A stretch of DNA of 11,482 nt from JBDSTW01 sp039914705 (GTDB lineage: Bacteria > Pseudomonadota > Gammaproteobacteria > SURF-13). The position numbers and the translations under genes were made by a program. Position 1 is the stretch's first letter. Every line of letters begins with the position of its first letter. Positions 1 to 8,085 of this stretch are shown piece by piece. The notes below the pieces were generated by a model. The model ran no database searches. It had not been told where the DNA came from and saw only the letters and a list, made by a program, of their open reading frames with translations. The stretch lies in NCBI GenBank assembly GCA_039914705.1, contig JBDSOT010000066.1:1-11482 (forward strand), read 5' to 3'.

Positions 1-3
1 GCA

Positions 4-1230
4 ATGAGCAACGCCATCCGTAACTCGCAACTGGCGCAGCCGGACTATTGGCTGCCAACCGCCGTGATTGCCCTGCTGGCCTTGGGTCTGGTGATGGTGT
101 GTTCGGCCTCGATTACCATCGCTGAGCGCGAGTTGAATCAGCCATTTTACTATCTGCTGCGCCAACTCGCCTATGTCGGTGCGGGCCTGCTGCTGGCCTA
201 CGCGGTGCTGCGTACACGCCTCGTGGTGTGGGAAAAATCCGCCCCGCTGCTGCTGCTGTTCGGCATCCTGCTACTGACGCTGGTAATCATGCCCGGCATC
301 GGCAGACAGGTGAATGGCAGTATGCGCTGGCTGGGGCTGGGCTTTGCTAACCTGCAACCCTCCGAGTTGATTAAATTGCTTGTCATTATCTATATGGCCG
401 GGTACCTGGTGCGCCAGGGCGAGGCCGTGCGCAGTTCACTGCATGGTTTTTTGAAGCCGCTGGGAATACTGGTCCTGATTGCCGTCCTGCTACTGCTGGA
501 ACCGGACTTCGGGGCCACCGTGGTGATCCTGGCGACCGCGCTTGGCATGCTGTTTCTCGGTGGGGCGCGCCTGTGGCAGTTCGGTCTGCTGATCATATTG
601 GCCTTGGTATCGCTGGCCGGGCTGGCGCTAGCCTCGCCTTATCGTCTGGAACGCCTGACCACCTTTCTAAACCCCTGGGCTGATCCGTTCAACAGCGGCT
701 TTCAATTAACCCAGGCGCTGATCGCCTTCGGGCGCGGCGAGTGGTTTGGCGTGGGGCTGGGCGGCAGCATTCAAAAACTCTTTTACCTGCCGGAGGCGCA
801 CACCGACTTTTTGTTTGCCGTGCTCGCCGAGGAACTCGGCCTGGCCGGTGCAATTGTGGTAATCGGCCTGTTCACCGTAGTGGTGTGGCGCGCCTTTGCC
901 ATCGGCCACCTTGCCGAACAGACCGGCAATCGCTTTGCCGCTTTTATTGCCTATGGACTGGGCATATGGCTGGCCCTGCAGGCCTTCTTCAATATCGGCG
1001 TCAATATGGGCATGTTGCCCACCAAGGGACTCACACTACCGCTGATGAGCTACGGCGGCAGCAGTATCGTGATGAGTTGCGTCTCCATCGGGCTGTTGAT
1101 GCGCGTCGATTATGAGGTGCGCCAGCGTCACAACAGTGTGGATCGCCGCGCCGCGCCGCGCGCCTTGACAGCCATGGCTGATCGCCGCGCTTACGTGCCG
1201 GCGCACATCCGCGCAGGTATGCGTCAATGA
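4..1230 (+). CDS. ftsW: FtsW, septal lipid II polymerase (SEDS family)
   Basis: FtsW is the integral-membrane SEDS glycosyltransferase that polymerises lipid II into glycan strands at the septum together with a class B penicillin-binding protein. The 408-residue product is close to the E. coli length and is dominated by hydrophobic segments, consistent with about ten membrane helices starting near residue 17. Family signatures are visible: SMRWLGLG near 106-113, LQPSE at 117-121, the NPWADPFNSGFQ loop at 223-234, PEAHTDFLFAVLAEELG at 263-279 with the invariant Asp268, and the C-terminal GMLPTKGLTLPLMSYGGSS at 336-354. The tail after residue 368 is basic and cytoplasmic. The ATG at 4 gives a plausible N-terminus, but it lies at the window edge and only one codon precedes it, so a more upstream start cannot be excluded. 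The adjacent mur genes and the septal fts genes further on favour FtsW over its paralogue RodA. Confidence 0.96.
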   Translation: MSNAIRNSQLAQPDYWLPTAVIALLALGLVMVCSASITIAERELNQPFYYLLRQLAYVGAGLLLAYAVLRTRLVVWEKSAPLLLLFGILLLTLVIMPGIGRQVNGSMRWLGLGFANLQPSELIKLLVIIYMAGYLVRQGEAVRSSLHGFLKPLGILVLIAVLLLLEPDFGATVVILATALGMLFLGGARLWQFGLLIILALVSLAGLALASPYRLERLTTFLNPWADPFNSGFQLTQALIAFGRGEWFGVGLGGSIQKLFYLPEAHTDFLFAVLAEELGLAGAIVVIGLFTVVVWRAFAIGHLAEQTGNRFAAFIAYGLGIWLALQAFFNIGVNMGMLPTKGLTLPLMSYGGSSIVMSCVSIGLLMRVDYEVRQRHNSVDRRAAPRALTAMADRRAYVPAHIRAGMRQ

Positions 1231-1313
1231 CGATGCGCATCCTGATTATTGCCATCGGGCGAGAAGCCGAAGATGCTTCAGCGGCGGCTACCCATAGGAG
1301 TGCAAGGTCATGA
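1227..1313 (+). pseudogene. 28-codon ORF bridging ftsW and murG, with a duplicate MurG N-terminus
   Basis: An ATG at 1227 overlaps the ftsW stop (ATGA) and opens a 28-codon frame. That frame ends in TGA at 1311-1313, which overlaps the murG ATG at 1310 in the same ATGA manner. The peptide begins MTMRILIIAIG, and MurG begins MRILIMAGG, so 7 of 9 aligned residues are identical. The DNA matches only about 16 of 27 bases, mostly through synonymous differences. After this point the resemblance to MurG stops. I read it as the relic of an older murG start placed directly on the ftsW stop, or as a leader-like coupling ORF. A small hairpin (GAAGC, 7-base loop, GCTTC; 1263-1279) lies within it. Whether it is translated is unknown. 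Confidence 0.4.
1296..1300 (+). promoter_or_regulatory. Ribosome binding site of murG
   Basis: AGGAG lies 9 bases before the ATG at 1310. It supports 1310 as the murG start, rather than the MurG-like ATG codons at 1227 or 1233, whose frame ends at 1313. Confidence 0.75.
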
Positions 1314-2386
1314 GAATACTTATCATGGCAGGTGGCACCGGCGGCCATGTCTATCCTGGCTTGGCGGTCGCGCAAAGCTTGCGCGCCCAAGGCGTGGAAG
1401 TCGTCTGGATGGGTACGCGCGCAGGCCTGGAGGCCGATGTCGTGACGCGCGCCGGTATCAATATCTCGTTTATTTCTGTCAGCGGCTTGCGCGGCAAGGG
1501 CTGGCTTAGCTGGCTGCTCGCGCCCACAAAACTCACCGTGGCCTTCCTGCAATCTCTCAAACTTTTAATGCGTTTGCGCCCTAATGCGGTACTCGGCATG
1601 GGTGGCTTCGTCACCGGGCCGGGTGGCTTCAGTGCCTGGCTGCTCGACAAACCGCTCATCATTCATGAGCAAAACGCCATCGCCGGTCTCACCAATCGCC
1701 TGCTCGCACCCCTGGCTAAAAAGGCCCTAGAAGGCTTTCCCGGCAGCCTGAAGACCCGGCACGCATTACCTACCGGCAACCCGGTGCGGGCTGAGATCGT
1801 AGCCATCGCCGCACCGGCGCAACGTTTAAGCGGGCGCAACGGGCCGCTGCGATTGCTGGTATTAGGCGGCAGCCTCGGCGCGCAAATCTTCAATGAGGTA
1901 GTGCCGAAATGCCTGCAAAATCTCGACCCTGCCGCGCGGCCCGAGGTCTGGCATCAGGCCGGTGTGCGCAACATTGACGCAGCTCGCCAGCACTATAAAT
2001 CCGCCGGTCTCGAGGCGCGCCTGGTGCCGTTTATCAGTGATATGGCAGAGGCCTATGCCTGGGCGGATCTGGTGCTGTGCCGCGCCGGTGCGCTCACCGT
2101 GGCCGAACTCGCCTGCGCGGGGGTCGCCGCCATTCTGGTGCCCTACCCGCATGCGGTGGATGATCACCAGACTCACAATGCGCGTTACCTGGCCGATGCA
2201 GGTGCCGCCGTACTGGTGCCGCAGCCGGATTTAACAGCGGCTTATTTGACGGGTTTACTCCAGGAATTCAGTCAGGCCCGCCACCGCCTGCTCGACATGG
2301 CGCAAGCGGCGCGTGCGCGCGCACAACCGGAGGCAACGGCGCGGGTCGCCGCCTTATGCATGGAGGCGGCCAATGGTCAAGCATAA
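1310..2386 (+). CDS. murG: MurG, lipid II synthase (UDP-GlcNAc:lipid I GlcNAc transferase)
   Basis: MurG is a peripheral inner-membrane GT-B glycosyltransferase (family GT28). It transfers GlcNAc from UDP-GlcNAc to lipid I, making lipid II for FtsW. The 358-residue product has family-typical length. The first Rossmann domain shows the glycine-rich loop GGTGGHVYP at 8-16 and a second G-loop GMGGF at 96-100 followed by GPGGFSAW. HEQNAIAG at 119-126 is a conserved family segment. The nucleotide-sugar domain shows GGSLGAQ at 186-192 and RAGALTVAEL at 258-267, whose Glu lies in the uridine-binding region, then the conserved HAVDDHQTHNA at 281-291. The start at 1310 is supported by a good AGGAG site. 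The gap from ftsW (79 bp) is unusual for this cluster because it holds a second MurG-like start. The gene overlaps murC by 14 bp. Confidence 0.97.
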   Translation: MRILIMAGGTGGHVYPGLAVAQSLRAQGVEVVWMGTRAGLEADVVTRAGINISFISVSGLRGKGWLSWLLAPTKLTVAFLQSLKLLMRLRPNAVLGMGGFVTGPGGFSAWLLDKPLIIHEQNAIAGLTNRLLAPLAKKALEGFPGSLKTRHALPTGNPVRAEIVAIAAPAQRLSGRNGPLRLLVLGGSLGAQIFNEVVPKCLQNLDPAARPEVWHQAGVRNIDAARQHYKSAGLEARLVPFISDMAEAYAWADLVLCRAGALTVAELACAGVAAILVPYPHAVDDHQTHNARYLADAGAAVLVPQPDLTAAYLTGLLQEFSQARHRLLDMAQAARARAQPEATARVAALCMEAANGQA

Positions 2387-3992
2387 AACCGCCGTAATAA
2401 AACATGTTCCCTTGGGCATGGGACGCATACGCCGCATTCATTTTGTCGGCATCGGCGGGGCCGGTATGGGCGGCATTGCCGAGGTGTTAATAAATCTGGG
2501 CTATCAGGTCAGCGGTTCGGATATTCACAAAAACAATATGACGCGCCGGCTCGCCAAACTTGGCGCGCAGATATTCATTGGTCATGACGCGCATCATTTG
2601 GATGAAGGCATTCCGCTGACGGCCATGCAGGGATTAGTCACGCCCGCCCCGGTTAGCAATGCAGAGCATGCAGCGTTAATGAAACCGGTGCAGGAATTCC
2701 GTGTTGAACCGGAGCCGCCGGTCGATGCGGGCCTCACTCAGGCCACCGATGTGGTGGTGGTCAGCACGGCGGTTGCGGCGGATAATCCCGAGGTGCTCGC
2801 GGCGCGCGCGCGCCTTATCCCGGTAGTGCAACGCGCCGAGATGCTGGCCGAGTTGATGCGCTTTCGCTACGGCATTGCGGTTGCGGGCACCCACGGCAAG
2901 ACCACGACCACCAGCCTCACCGCCAGCCTGCTGGCCGAGGGCGGACTGGATCCCACCTTTGTCATCGGCGGACGGCTCAACAGCGCCGGCGCGCATGCAC
3001 GCCTGGGTGCCAGTCAGTATCTGGTGGCGGAGGCGGATGAGAGCGATGCCTCGTTCCTGCATCTGCAACCCATGCTGTCCGTAATCACCAATATTGACGC
3101 CGATCATATGGAGACCTATGGCGGCGATTTTGCGCGCCTGCGTCAGACCTTCGTGGAGTTCATTCATCACCTGCCGTTTTACGGCCTGGCGGTGGTGTGC
3201 ATTGATGACCCGGTGGTGCGTGAAACCCTCCCCGAACTGGCCCGTCCCGTATTGACTTACGGCCTGTCCGAGGACGCCGATGTGCGCGCAACGGATATTC
3301 GCCAGGAACAGACACGCATGCACTTTAAGGTGGCGCGTCCCCAGCTCCCGGATTGGCTGAATATCACGCTCAACCTGCCCGGCAAACATAATGTGCTGAA
3401 TGCGCTGGCGGCGATTGCCGTGGCCCATGAGGTCGGCGTCTCCGATCAGGCAATTCAATCCGGTCTGAGCGGCTTCCAGGGGATCGCGCGCCGCTTCCAG
3501 ATCTACGGTGAGATTGCCGTTAGCGCAGGCCGGGTGTTGATGATTGATGATTACGGCCATCACCCGCGCGAGGTAGCCGCAACCCTGCAGGCGATACGCG
3601 CAGGCTGGCCGAGGCGGCGGCTGGTGGTCGCCTTCCAGCCGCATCGCTACACGCGCACCCGCGACCTGTTCGAGGATTTCGTAGAAGTGTTGGACAAGAT
3701 TGATCTGCTGGTGCTGGTCGAGGTTTACGCGGCCGGCGAGGCGGTCATCGCCGGGGCCGATGGACGCAGTCTGTGCCGCGCGATTCGCGCGCGCGGCAAT
3801 GAACCTGTCTTCGTGCCTACCGCCAGCGATTTACCTGCCGCACTGCGGGACGTGTTACAGGACGGCGACATCCTGCTCACGCTGGGTGCCGGCGATATCG
3901 GCACGGTGGCTACCACCTTGGTACAGAGTCTTGCCACAACCGCGAAGGTGGCCAAACAATCAAGCCCCGGTCCGGCGGTAACCAAACACTAA
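2373..3992 (+). CDS. murC: MurC, UDP-N-acetylmuramate--L-alanine ligase, with an N-domain insert
   Basis: MurC is the cytoplasmic ATP-dependent ligase that attaches L-Ala to UDP-MurNAc, the first peptide-stem step. The start chosen is the ATG at 2373, with GGAGG at 2362-2366 placed 6 bases upstream. A longer in-frame reading from 2313 would lie wholly inside murG and adds an arginine-rich, unconserved leader. The product is 539 residues; E. coli MurC is 491. Domain 1 shows HFVGIGGAGMGGIAEVL at 23-39. The Mur-ligase P-loop GTHGKTTTT is at 172-180, followed by EADESDASFLHL and NIDADHMETY. The C-terminal domain has DDYGHHPREV from about 392, plus FQPHRYTRTRDLF. The extra length comes mainly from about 47 residues (77-123, nucleotides 2601-2741) between IGHDAHHL and ATDVVVVSTAV, where E. 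coli MurC has only a few. All catalytic motifs are intact, so the enzyme is probably active. The stop overlaps the murB start (TAATG). Confidence 0.96.
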   Translation: MVKHKTAVIKHVPLGMGRIRRIHFVGIGGAGMGGIAEVLINLGYQVSGSDIHKNNMTRRLAKLGAQIFIGHDAHHLDEGIPLTAMQGLVTPAPVSNAEHAALMKPVQEFRVEPEPPVDAGLTQATDVVVVSTAVAADNPEVLAARARLIPVVQRAEMLAELMRFRYGIAVAGTHGKTTTTSLTASLLAEGGLDPTFVIGGRLNSAGAHARLGASQYLVAEADESDASFLHLQPMLSVITNIDADHMETYGGDFARLRQTFVEFIHHLPFYGLAVVCIDDPVVRETLPELARPVLTYGLSEDADVRATDIRQEQTRMHFKVARPQLPDWLNITLNLPGKHNVLNALAAIAVAHEVGVSDQAIQSGLSGFQGIARRFQIYGEIAVSAGRVLMIDDYGHHPREVAATLQAIRAGWPRRRLVVAFQPHRYTRTRDLFEDFVEVLDKIDLLVLVEVYAAGEAVIAGADGRSLCRAIRARGNEPVFVPTASDLPAALRDVLQDGDILLTLGAGDIGTVATTLVQSLATTAKVAKQSSPGPAVTKH

Positions 3993-4951
3993 TGAATGCC
4001 ATGCCCGAAACCGTCCCGCCTGCAACCCACGCTGCCTTTATTCCGGAAGGTTTGCGCGGCAGGCTGCGCCACGAAGAACCGCTGGCGGGGCATACCTCAT
4101 GGCGCGTGGGCGGGCCGGCGCAGCATTTTTATCAACCGGCGGACATCGACGATATTGCGGCGCTACTGCGCCAACTGCCGCAAAGCGAGCCGGTATTCTG
4201 GCTGGGCCTAGGCAGCAATCTATTAGTGCGCGACGGCGGCCTGCGCGGCACCGTAATCGCGACCAGCGGCATGCTGGGTGGCCTGACTCAACTTGATGCG
4301 CAGACCGTACGCGCCGAGGCCGGCGTGCCCTGCGCCAAGGTGGCACGCTTTACCGCGCAGGCCGGTCTGCACGGCGGCGAATTTTTTGCCGGTATTCCGG
4401 GCACCGTGGGTGGTGCCCTGGCCATGAATGCGGGTGCCTTCGGCGGTGAAACCTGGAGTCTGGTGCAGAGCGTCGAGACGCTGGATCGCAGTGGCGCACG
4501 CCATGTGCGCAACATGGACGAATATCGTATCGGCTATCGCAGCGTAAGCACCGCGCGTGCGTCTGCCGACGCGAGTGGCATTGTTCAACAGGAATGGTTC
4601 GTGGCCGCCACGCTGTGCCTCACGCCTGCCGACAGCGGCAGCGCCAAGGCGCGCATCAAGCAATTTCTGGAGCGGCGCAACCTCACGCAGCCGACCAGCC
4701 AGCCTAGCGCCGGATCGGTATTCCGCAACCCGCCGGGCGATTACGCCGCGCGTCTCATCGAGGCCAGCAGACTTAAAGGTGTGTGCATCGGCAAGGCCTG
4801 CGTGTCCGAGAAGCATGCCAATTTCATTATCAACACAGGCCAGGCGCGCGCGGCCGACATTGAGGCATTGATGGTAAAAATCGCTGCAACGGTAGAACAA
4901 CAATACGGCATACGGCTTATTCCCGAGATACGCATCGTAGGTGAGCCATGA
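3992..4951 (+). CDS. murB: MurB, UDP-N-acetylenolpyruvoylglucosamine reductase
   Basis: MurB is the cytoplasmic FAD enzyme that uses NADPH to reduce UDP-GlcNAc-enolpyruvate to UDP-MurNAc, the substrate of MurC. The 319-residue product has the FAD-binding elements HTSWRVGGPA at 34-43, LGLGSNLLVRDGGLRG at 71-86 and GEFFAGIPGTVGGALAMNAGAFGGE at 129-153. The substrate domain holds YRIGYRSVS at 178-186 and AGSVFRNPPGDYAA at 240-253, where Ser242 is the expected proton donor. The end, PEIRIVGEP, carries the conserved Glu312. The layout, including SAGSVFRNP and the shorter length, looks like the type II MurB class rather than the 342-residue type I E. coli enzyme. Its ATG overlaps the murC stop, and no good Shine-Dalgarno sequence is visible, so translation probably depends on coupling. 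A second in-frame ATG at 4001 is an alternative start. Its last bases overlap ddlB. Confidence 0.95.
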   Translation: MNAMPETVPPATHAAFIPEGLRGRLRHEEPLAGHTSWRVGGPAQHFYQPADIDDIAALLRQLPQSEPVFWLGLGSNLLVRDGGLRGTVIATSGMLGGLTQLDAQTVRAEAGVPCAKVARFTAQAGLHGGEFFAGIPGTVGGALAMNAGAFGGETWSLVQSVETLDRSGARHVRNMDEYRIGYRSVSTARASADASGIVQQEWFVAATLCLTPADSGSAKARIKQFLERRNLTQPTSQPSAGSVFRNPPGDYAARLIEASRLKGVCIGKACVSEKHANFIINTGQARAADIEALMVKIAATVEQQYGIRLIPEIRIVGEP

Positions 4952-5901
4952 TGACTACGGCAGCTGACTTCGGCAAGGTCGCAGTATTATTTGGCGGGCT
5001 TTCGGCTGAACGCGAGGTGTCGCTCAAGAGCGGCAAAGCCGTCTACGACGCGCTTATACGACGGAGCGTGGATGCACACGCCATAGACGCCGGCAAAGAT
5101 GTATTGCAGGTATTGGCGGCCGGAAACTTCAGCCGCGTATTTATCGCCCTGCACGGGCGCGGCGGCGAAGACGGCACCTTGCAAGGCGCCCTGGAGACCC
5201 TGGGCCTGCCTTATACCGGCAGTGGCGTACTGGGTTCAGCACTCAGCATGGACAAGCTGCGCACCAAACTACTCTGGCTGAGCGCAGGCCTGCCGACGCC
5301 CGCCTTCGCCGTGCTCAAGCCCCACGCCAAACTCGACAAGGTGGTTGAGAAACTTGGCCTGCCGTTGATGGTCAAGCCCGCGCATGAAGGTTCCAGCATC
5401 GGCATCAGCAAGGTTACCGAGGCGGCGCAGATGGCTGCTGCCTGGCAAGCCGCAGCGGCGCATGACTCCTGTGTGATCGTCGAGCGTTGCGTCGAGGGTC
5501 CTGAATATACCGCCGCGTTGCTGGGCAGCCAGGCCTTGCCGCTGGTGCGTCTGGAGACCCCGCACGAGTTTTACGATTACGCGGCCAAATATTCGGCCGA
5601 TAGCACGCGCTACTTCTGCCCCGCCGGCCTTAGCGCAGAGCAGGAACAAAGCTTTCAAACCCTCGCCCGCCGCGCCTTCGATACGCTGGGTTGTAGCGGC
5701 TGGGGCCGCGTGGATTTCATGTGCGACGCCCAGGGCCAACCGTGGTTGATCGAGTCGAACACCGCACCCGGTATGACCGATCACAGTCTGGTGCCGATGG
5801 CGGCGCGTCACGCGGGTATCGAGTTCGACGATCTGGTATGGCGCATCCTGGAAGGCAGCCTGGCACCCAGCCCGACCGTCGCGGGGGCTGCCCGTGTATA
5901 A
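4948..5901 (+). CDS. ddlB: DdlB, D-alanine--D-alanine ligase
   Basis: This ATP-grasp ligase makes the D-Ala-D-Ala dipeptide that MurF adds to the muramyl peptide. The 317-residue product shows the N-terminal VAVLFGGLSAEREVSLKSG at 11-29, where Glu21 is the conserved D-Ala-binding Glu. ALHGRGGEDGTLQG at 67-80 is the family signature. The ATP-grasp core includes MVKPAHEGSSIGISKV at 141-156, the omega-loop segment FYDYAAKYSADSTRYFCPAGL at 208-228 and the metal and substrate segment IESNTAPGMTDHSLVP at 268-283. The Tyr in AAKY (about 215) is the residue associated with D-Ala-D-Ala, rather than D-Ala-D-Lac, specificity. The start is ATGATG at 4948/4951, overlapping the murB stop, with a purine-rich AGGTGAG just upstream. 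Its end overlaps the ftsQ start by 8 bp, the usual place of Ddl in this cluster. Confidence 0.96.
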   Translation: MMTTAADFGKVAVLFGGLSAEREVSLKSGKAVYDALIRRSVDAHAIDAGKDVLQVLAAGNFSRVFIALHGRGGEDGTLQGALETLGLPYTGSGVLGSALSMDKLRTKLLWLSAGLPTPAFAVLKPHAKLDKVVEKLGLPLMVKPAHEGSSIGISKVTEAAQMAAAWQAAAAHDSCVIVERCVEGPEYTAALLGSQALPLVRLETPHEFYDYAAKYSADSTRYFCPAGLSAEQEQSFQTLARRAFDTLGCSGWGRVDFMCDAQGQPWLIESNTAPGMTDHSLVPMAARHAGIEFDDLVWRILEGSLAPSPTVAGAARV

Positions 5902-6745
5902 CAAAAAACGGCATGTCGATCTCTATCCGGAATTTACCGCAGACCTGCCGGACAATTCCCACGCGGTTGCCGAGGTTCGCACCTTTGTCCGGCCCGCAGT
6001 CGATGCCCCGCATAAATCGCGCATCCCATCCACGCCGCTGCCTAACGGACGCCGGCTGCGCATCTTCGCCAGCAGTGTGTTGGGCCTGGTGCTGATTGCG
6101 GCGTCCGCCTGGGGGATTAATGAGTTACTCAAGCCTGGCAGCCTGCCGCTGCGCGCGGTGCGCATCGAAGGGGCCTTCACCCACCTCACTCCTGAGGATG
6201 TACAACAGGCCATCGCGGGCGCGGCCAGTGGCGGGTTTTTATACGCCGATGTTAATGCCCTGCGGCAGGCGGCGCTGGGCGTTCCGTGGGTGCGCAGTGT
6301 CAATGTGCGGCGCGTCTGGCCGGACACGCTGCGGGTCAATATCACTGAACATGCCGCTGCCGCCCGCTGGGGCGAACAAGGCCTGTTGAGCCGCGAGGGT
6401 AAGGTGTTTACTCCCAAGGTAGCCAGCTATCCACCCGGACTGCCGGAATTGCACGGACCCGACGGCACGCAAGCGCTGGTACTCAGCCAATATCGCGCCA
6501 TGAACAAGGCTATCGCACCGCTGAATTTGCACATTAAGCGCATCAACCTCGATGCGCGCCGCGCCTGGCGTTTAAGCCTGAGTAATGGCATTGAGCTGCT
6601 GCTCGGCCGCGCCGGCAGTAATGCACATTTACAACGCTTTGTGCAGGTTTATCCAAGTCTGCTGACTACGCCTGCCGGTGACGTCATCGAACGCGTGGAC
6701 ATGCGTTATGGCAATGGTCTGGCAGTACGCTGGGGCAAAAACTAG
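5894..6745 (+). CDS. ftsQ: FtsQ, bitopic divisome protein with POTRA domain
   Basis: FtsQ links early cytoplasmic and late periplasmic divisome parts (FtsB, FtsL and FtsW/FtsI) and is anchored in the inner membrane. The 283-residue product has the expected layout. A cytoplasmic tail of about 55 residues is followed by one membrane helix (about 56-78, FASSVLGLVLIAASAWGI). The POTRA domain begins at LPLRAVRIEGAFTHLTPEDV (84-103) and runs to about 154, including GVPWVRSVNVRRVWPDTLRV. The FtsQ beta domain follows, with HAAAARWGEQGLLSREGKVF near 153-172. The start is a GTG at 5894 that overlaps the ddlB stop by 8 bp. No ATG in this frame precedes the transmembrane segment, and a strong ribosome site is absent, so coupling to ddlB is likely. 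The position between ddlB and ftsA is the classical one. Confidence 0.94.
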   Translation: MYNKKRHVDLYPEFTADLPDNSHAVAEVRTFVRPAVDAPHKSRIPSTPLPNGRRLRIFASSVLGLVLIAASAWGINELLKPGSLPLRAVRIEGAFTHLTPEDVQQAIAGAASGGFLYADVNALRQAALGVPWVRSVNVRRVWPDTLRVNITEHAAAARWGEQGLLSREGKVFTPKVASYPPGLPELHGPDGTQALVLSQYRAMNKAIAPLNLHIKRINLDARRAWRLSLSNGIELLLGRAGSNAHLQRFVQVYPSLLTTPAGDVIERVDMRYGNGLAVRWGKN

Positions 6746-6849
6746 CATGCGGAAATTTATTACTGCGCCGACGCACAGAACGCAAAACTTGATGAGCTGG
6801 GTTTTATCGTCCTTACCACCTGTACTGGATTATTAACGGCCTAAAAATT
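6746..6849 (+). other. ftsQ-ftsA spacer, 104 bp
   Basis: This is the first clear gap in the cluster after 6.7 kb of near-continuous coding. It is more AT-rich than its flanks. A 29-codon ORF (6747-6836) resembles nothing I recognise and is probably chance. GATTAT at 6828-6833 could be a -10 element, but no convincing -35 lies upstream. The sequence just before the ftsA ATG (CCTAAAAATT) has no Shine-Dalgarno motif. I see no terminator. Confidence 0.5.
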
Positions 6850-8085
6850 ATGTCAAAAAAACCAGAAAAAGACCTGATTGTCGGTCTCGACATCGGCACC
6901 TCCAAGGTGCTCGCCATCGTCGGTGAGATCATGGCAGACGGCCGCGTCGAGATCATCGGCATCGGCTCGCATCCCTCGCGCGGCTTAAAAAAGGGCGTGG
7001 TGGTCAATATCGAATCCACTGTGCAGTCCATCAAGCGTGCCGTGGAAGAGGCCGAGCTGATGGCCGGCTGTCAGATCCATTCGGTATCGGCAGGCATCGC
7101 CGGCAGCCATATCCGCAGCCTGAACTCGCACGGCATCGTAGCGATCAGCAACAAGGAGGTCAGCCAGGACGATGTGGAGCGGGTGATCGAGGCGGCGCGC
7201 GCGGTGGCCATGCCCGGCGATCAAAGAATCCTGCACATCCTGCCGCAGGAATTCATCATCGACAATCAGGATGGCATCCGTCACCCGGTGGGCATGTCGG
7301 GCGTGCGTCTGGAGGCCAAGGTGCATATGGTCACCGGCGCGGTAAGCGCGGCGCAGAACATCATGAAGTGCGTGAAGCGCTGCGGCCTGGAGGTCGATGA
7401 CATTATTCTGGAACAACTCGCATCGAGCTATGCGGTGCTGACCGATGACGAAAAGGAACTTGGCGTGTGTCTGGTAGACATCGGCGGCGGCACCACCGAC
7501 ATTGCCGTGTTCACCGAAGGGGCGATTCGCCACACGGCGGTAATCCCGATTGCCGGTGATCAGGTGACCAACGATATTGCCGTGGCCTTGCGCACACCCA
7601 CGCAATTCGCCGAAGAGATCAAGATCAAATACGCCTGTGCGCTCACTCAGCTGGCGCGCGCCGATGAGACTATTGAGGTGCCCAGCGTAGGCGAGCGGGC
7701 ACCGCGGCGCCTGGCACGGCAAACCCTGGCAGAGGTCGTCGAACCGCGTATCGAAGAATTGCTCACGCTCATCCAGGCCGAACTGCGGCGCAGCGGCTTC
7801 GAGGATCTGATTGCGGCGGGCGTAGTACTCACCGGCGGTAGTTGCAAGATGGAGGGCATGGTGGAGCTGGCCGAAGAGATATTCCATGTGCCGGTGCGGC
7901 TGGGCGTGCCACAGCACATTGCCGGGCTGGTGGATGTGGTGCGCAGCCCCAATTTTTCCACTGGCGTCGGTCTGTTGCTGTTCGCACACCAGCATCGTGA
8001 TAAACCGCGCCACGATACCCGCATGAGCGGTAGCCTGAAGTCGGTGTGGGAGCGCATGAAGGGCTGGTTTCAGGGAAATTTTTGA
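6850..8085 (+). CDS. ftsA: FtsA, actin-like membrane tether of the Z-ring
   Basis: FtsA is the ATP-binding actin homologue that anchors FtsZ to the inner membrane and recruits later divisome proteins. The 411-residue product is near the E. coli length of 420. The nucleotide-binding signatures are present in order: phosphate-1 VGLDIGTSKV at 11-20, phosphate-2 LVDIGGGTTDIAVF at 208-221 and the adenosine motif VVLTGGSCKMEGM at 325-337. The FtsA-specific 1C domain lies between about 85 and 165 (VSQDDVERVIEAAR, ILPQEFIIDNQDG). The end, SVWERMKGWFQGNF, is the amphipathic membrane-targeting helix (about 398-411). The start at 6850 matches the usual FtsA N-terminus, but no ribosome binding site is visible. 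It precedes ftsZ, its direct binding partner, which is the normal order. Confidence 0.97.
   Translation: MSKKPEKDLIVGLDIGTSKVLAIVGEIMADGRVEIIGIGSHPSRGLKKGVVVNIESTVQSIKRAVEEAELMAGCQIHSVSAGIAGSHIRSLNSHGIVAISNKEVSQDDVERVIEAARAVAMPGDQRILHILPQEFIIDNQDGIRHPVGMSGVRLEAKVHMVTGAVSAAQNIMKCVKRCGLEVDDIILEQLASSYAVLTDDEKELGVCLVDIGGGTTDIAVFTEGAIRHTAVIPIAGDQVTNDIAVALRTPTQFAEEIKIKYACALTQLARADETIEVPSVGERAPRRLARQTLAEVVEPRIEELLTLIQAELRRSGFEDLIAAGVVLTGGSCKMEGMVELAEEIFHVPVRLGVPQHIAGLVDVVRSPNFSTGVGLLLFAHQHRDKPRHDTRMSGSLKSVWERMKGWFQGNF

Noticed and set aside
2313..2372. Upstream extension of murC by 20 codons
   Set aside because: It lies inside murG, is Arg-rich and unconserved, and the ATG at 2373 has a good ribosome site.
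2676..3644. 322-codon ORF on the - strand opposite murC
   Set aside because: It is an antisense shadow of murC with no motif and no independent signals.
6747..6836. 29-codon ORF in the ftsQ-ftsA spacer
   Set aside because: It has no ribosome site, no similarity I recognise and no coupling to ftsA.
6985..8013. 342-codon ORF on the - strand opposite ftsA
   Set aside because: It is the mirror of a strongly conserved gene in a GC-rich genome; the translation has no recognisable domain and no ribosome site.
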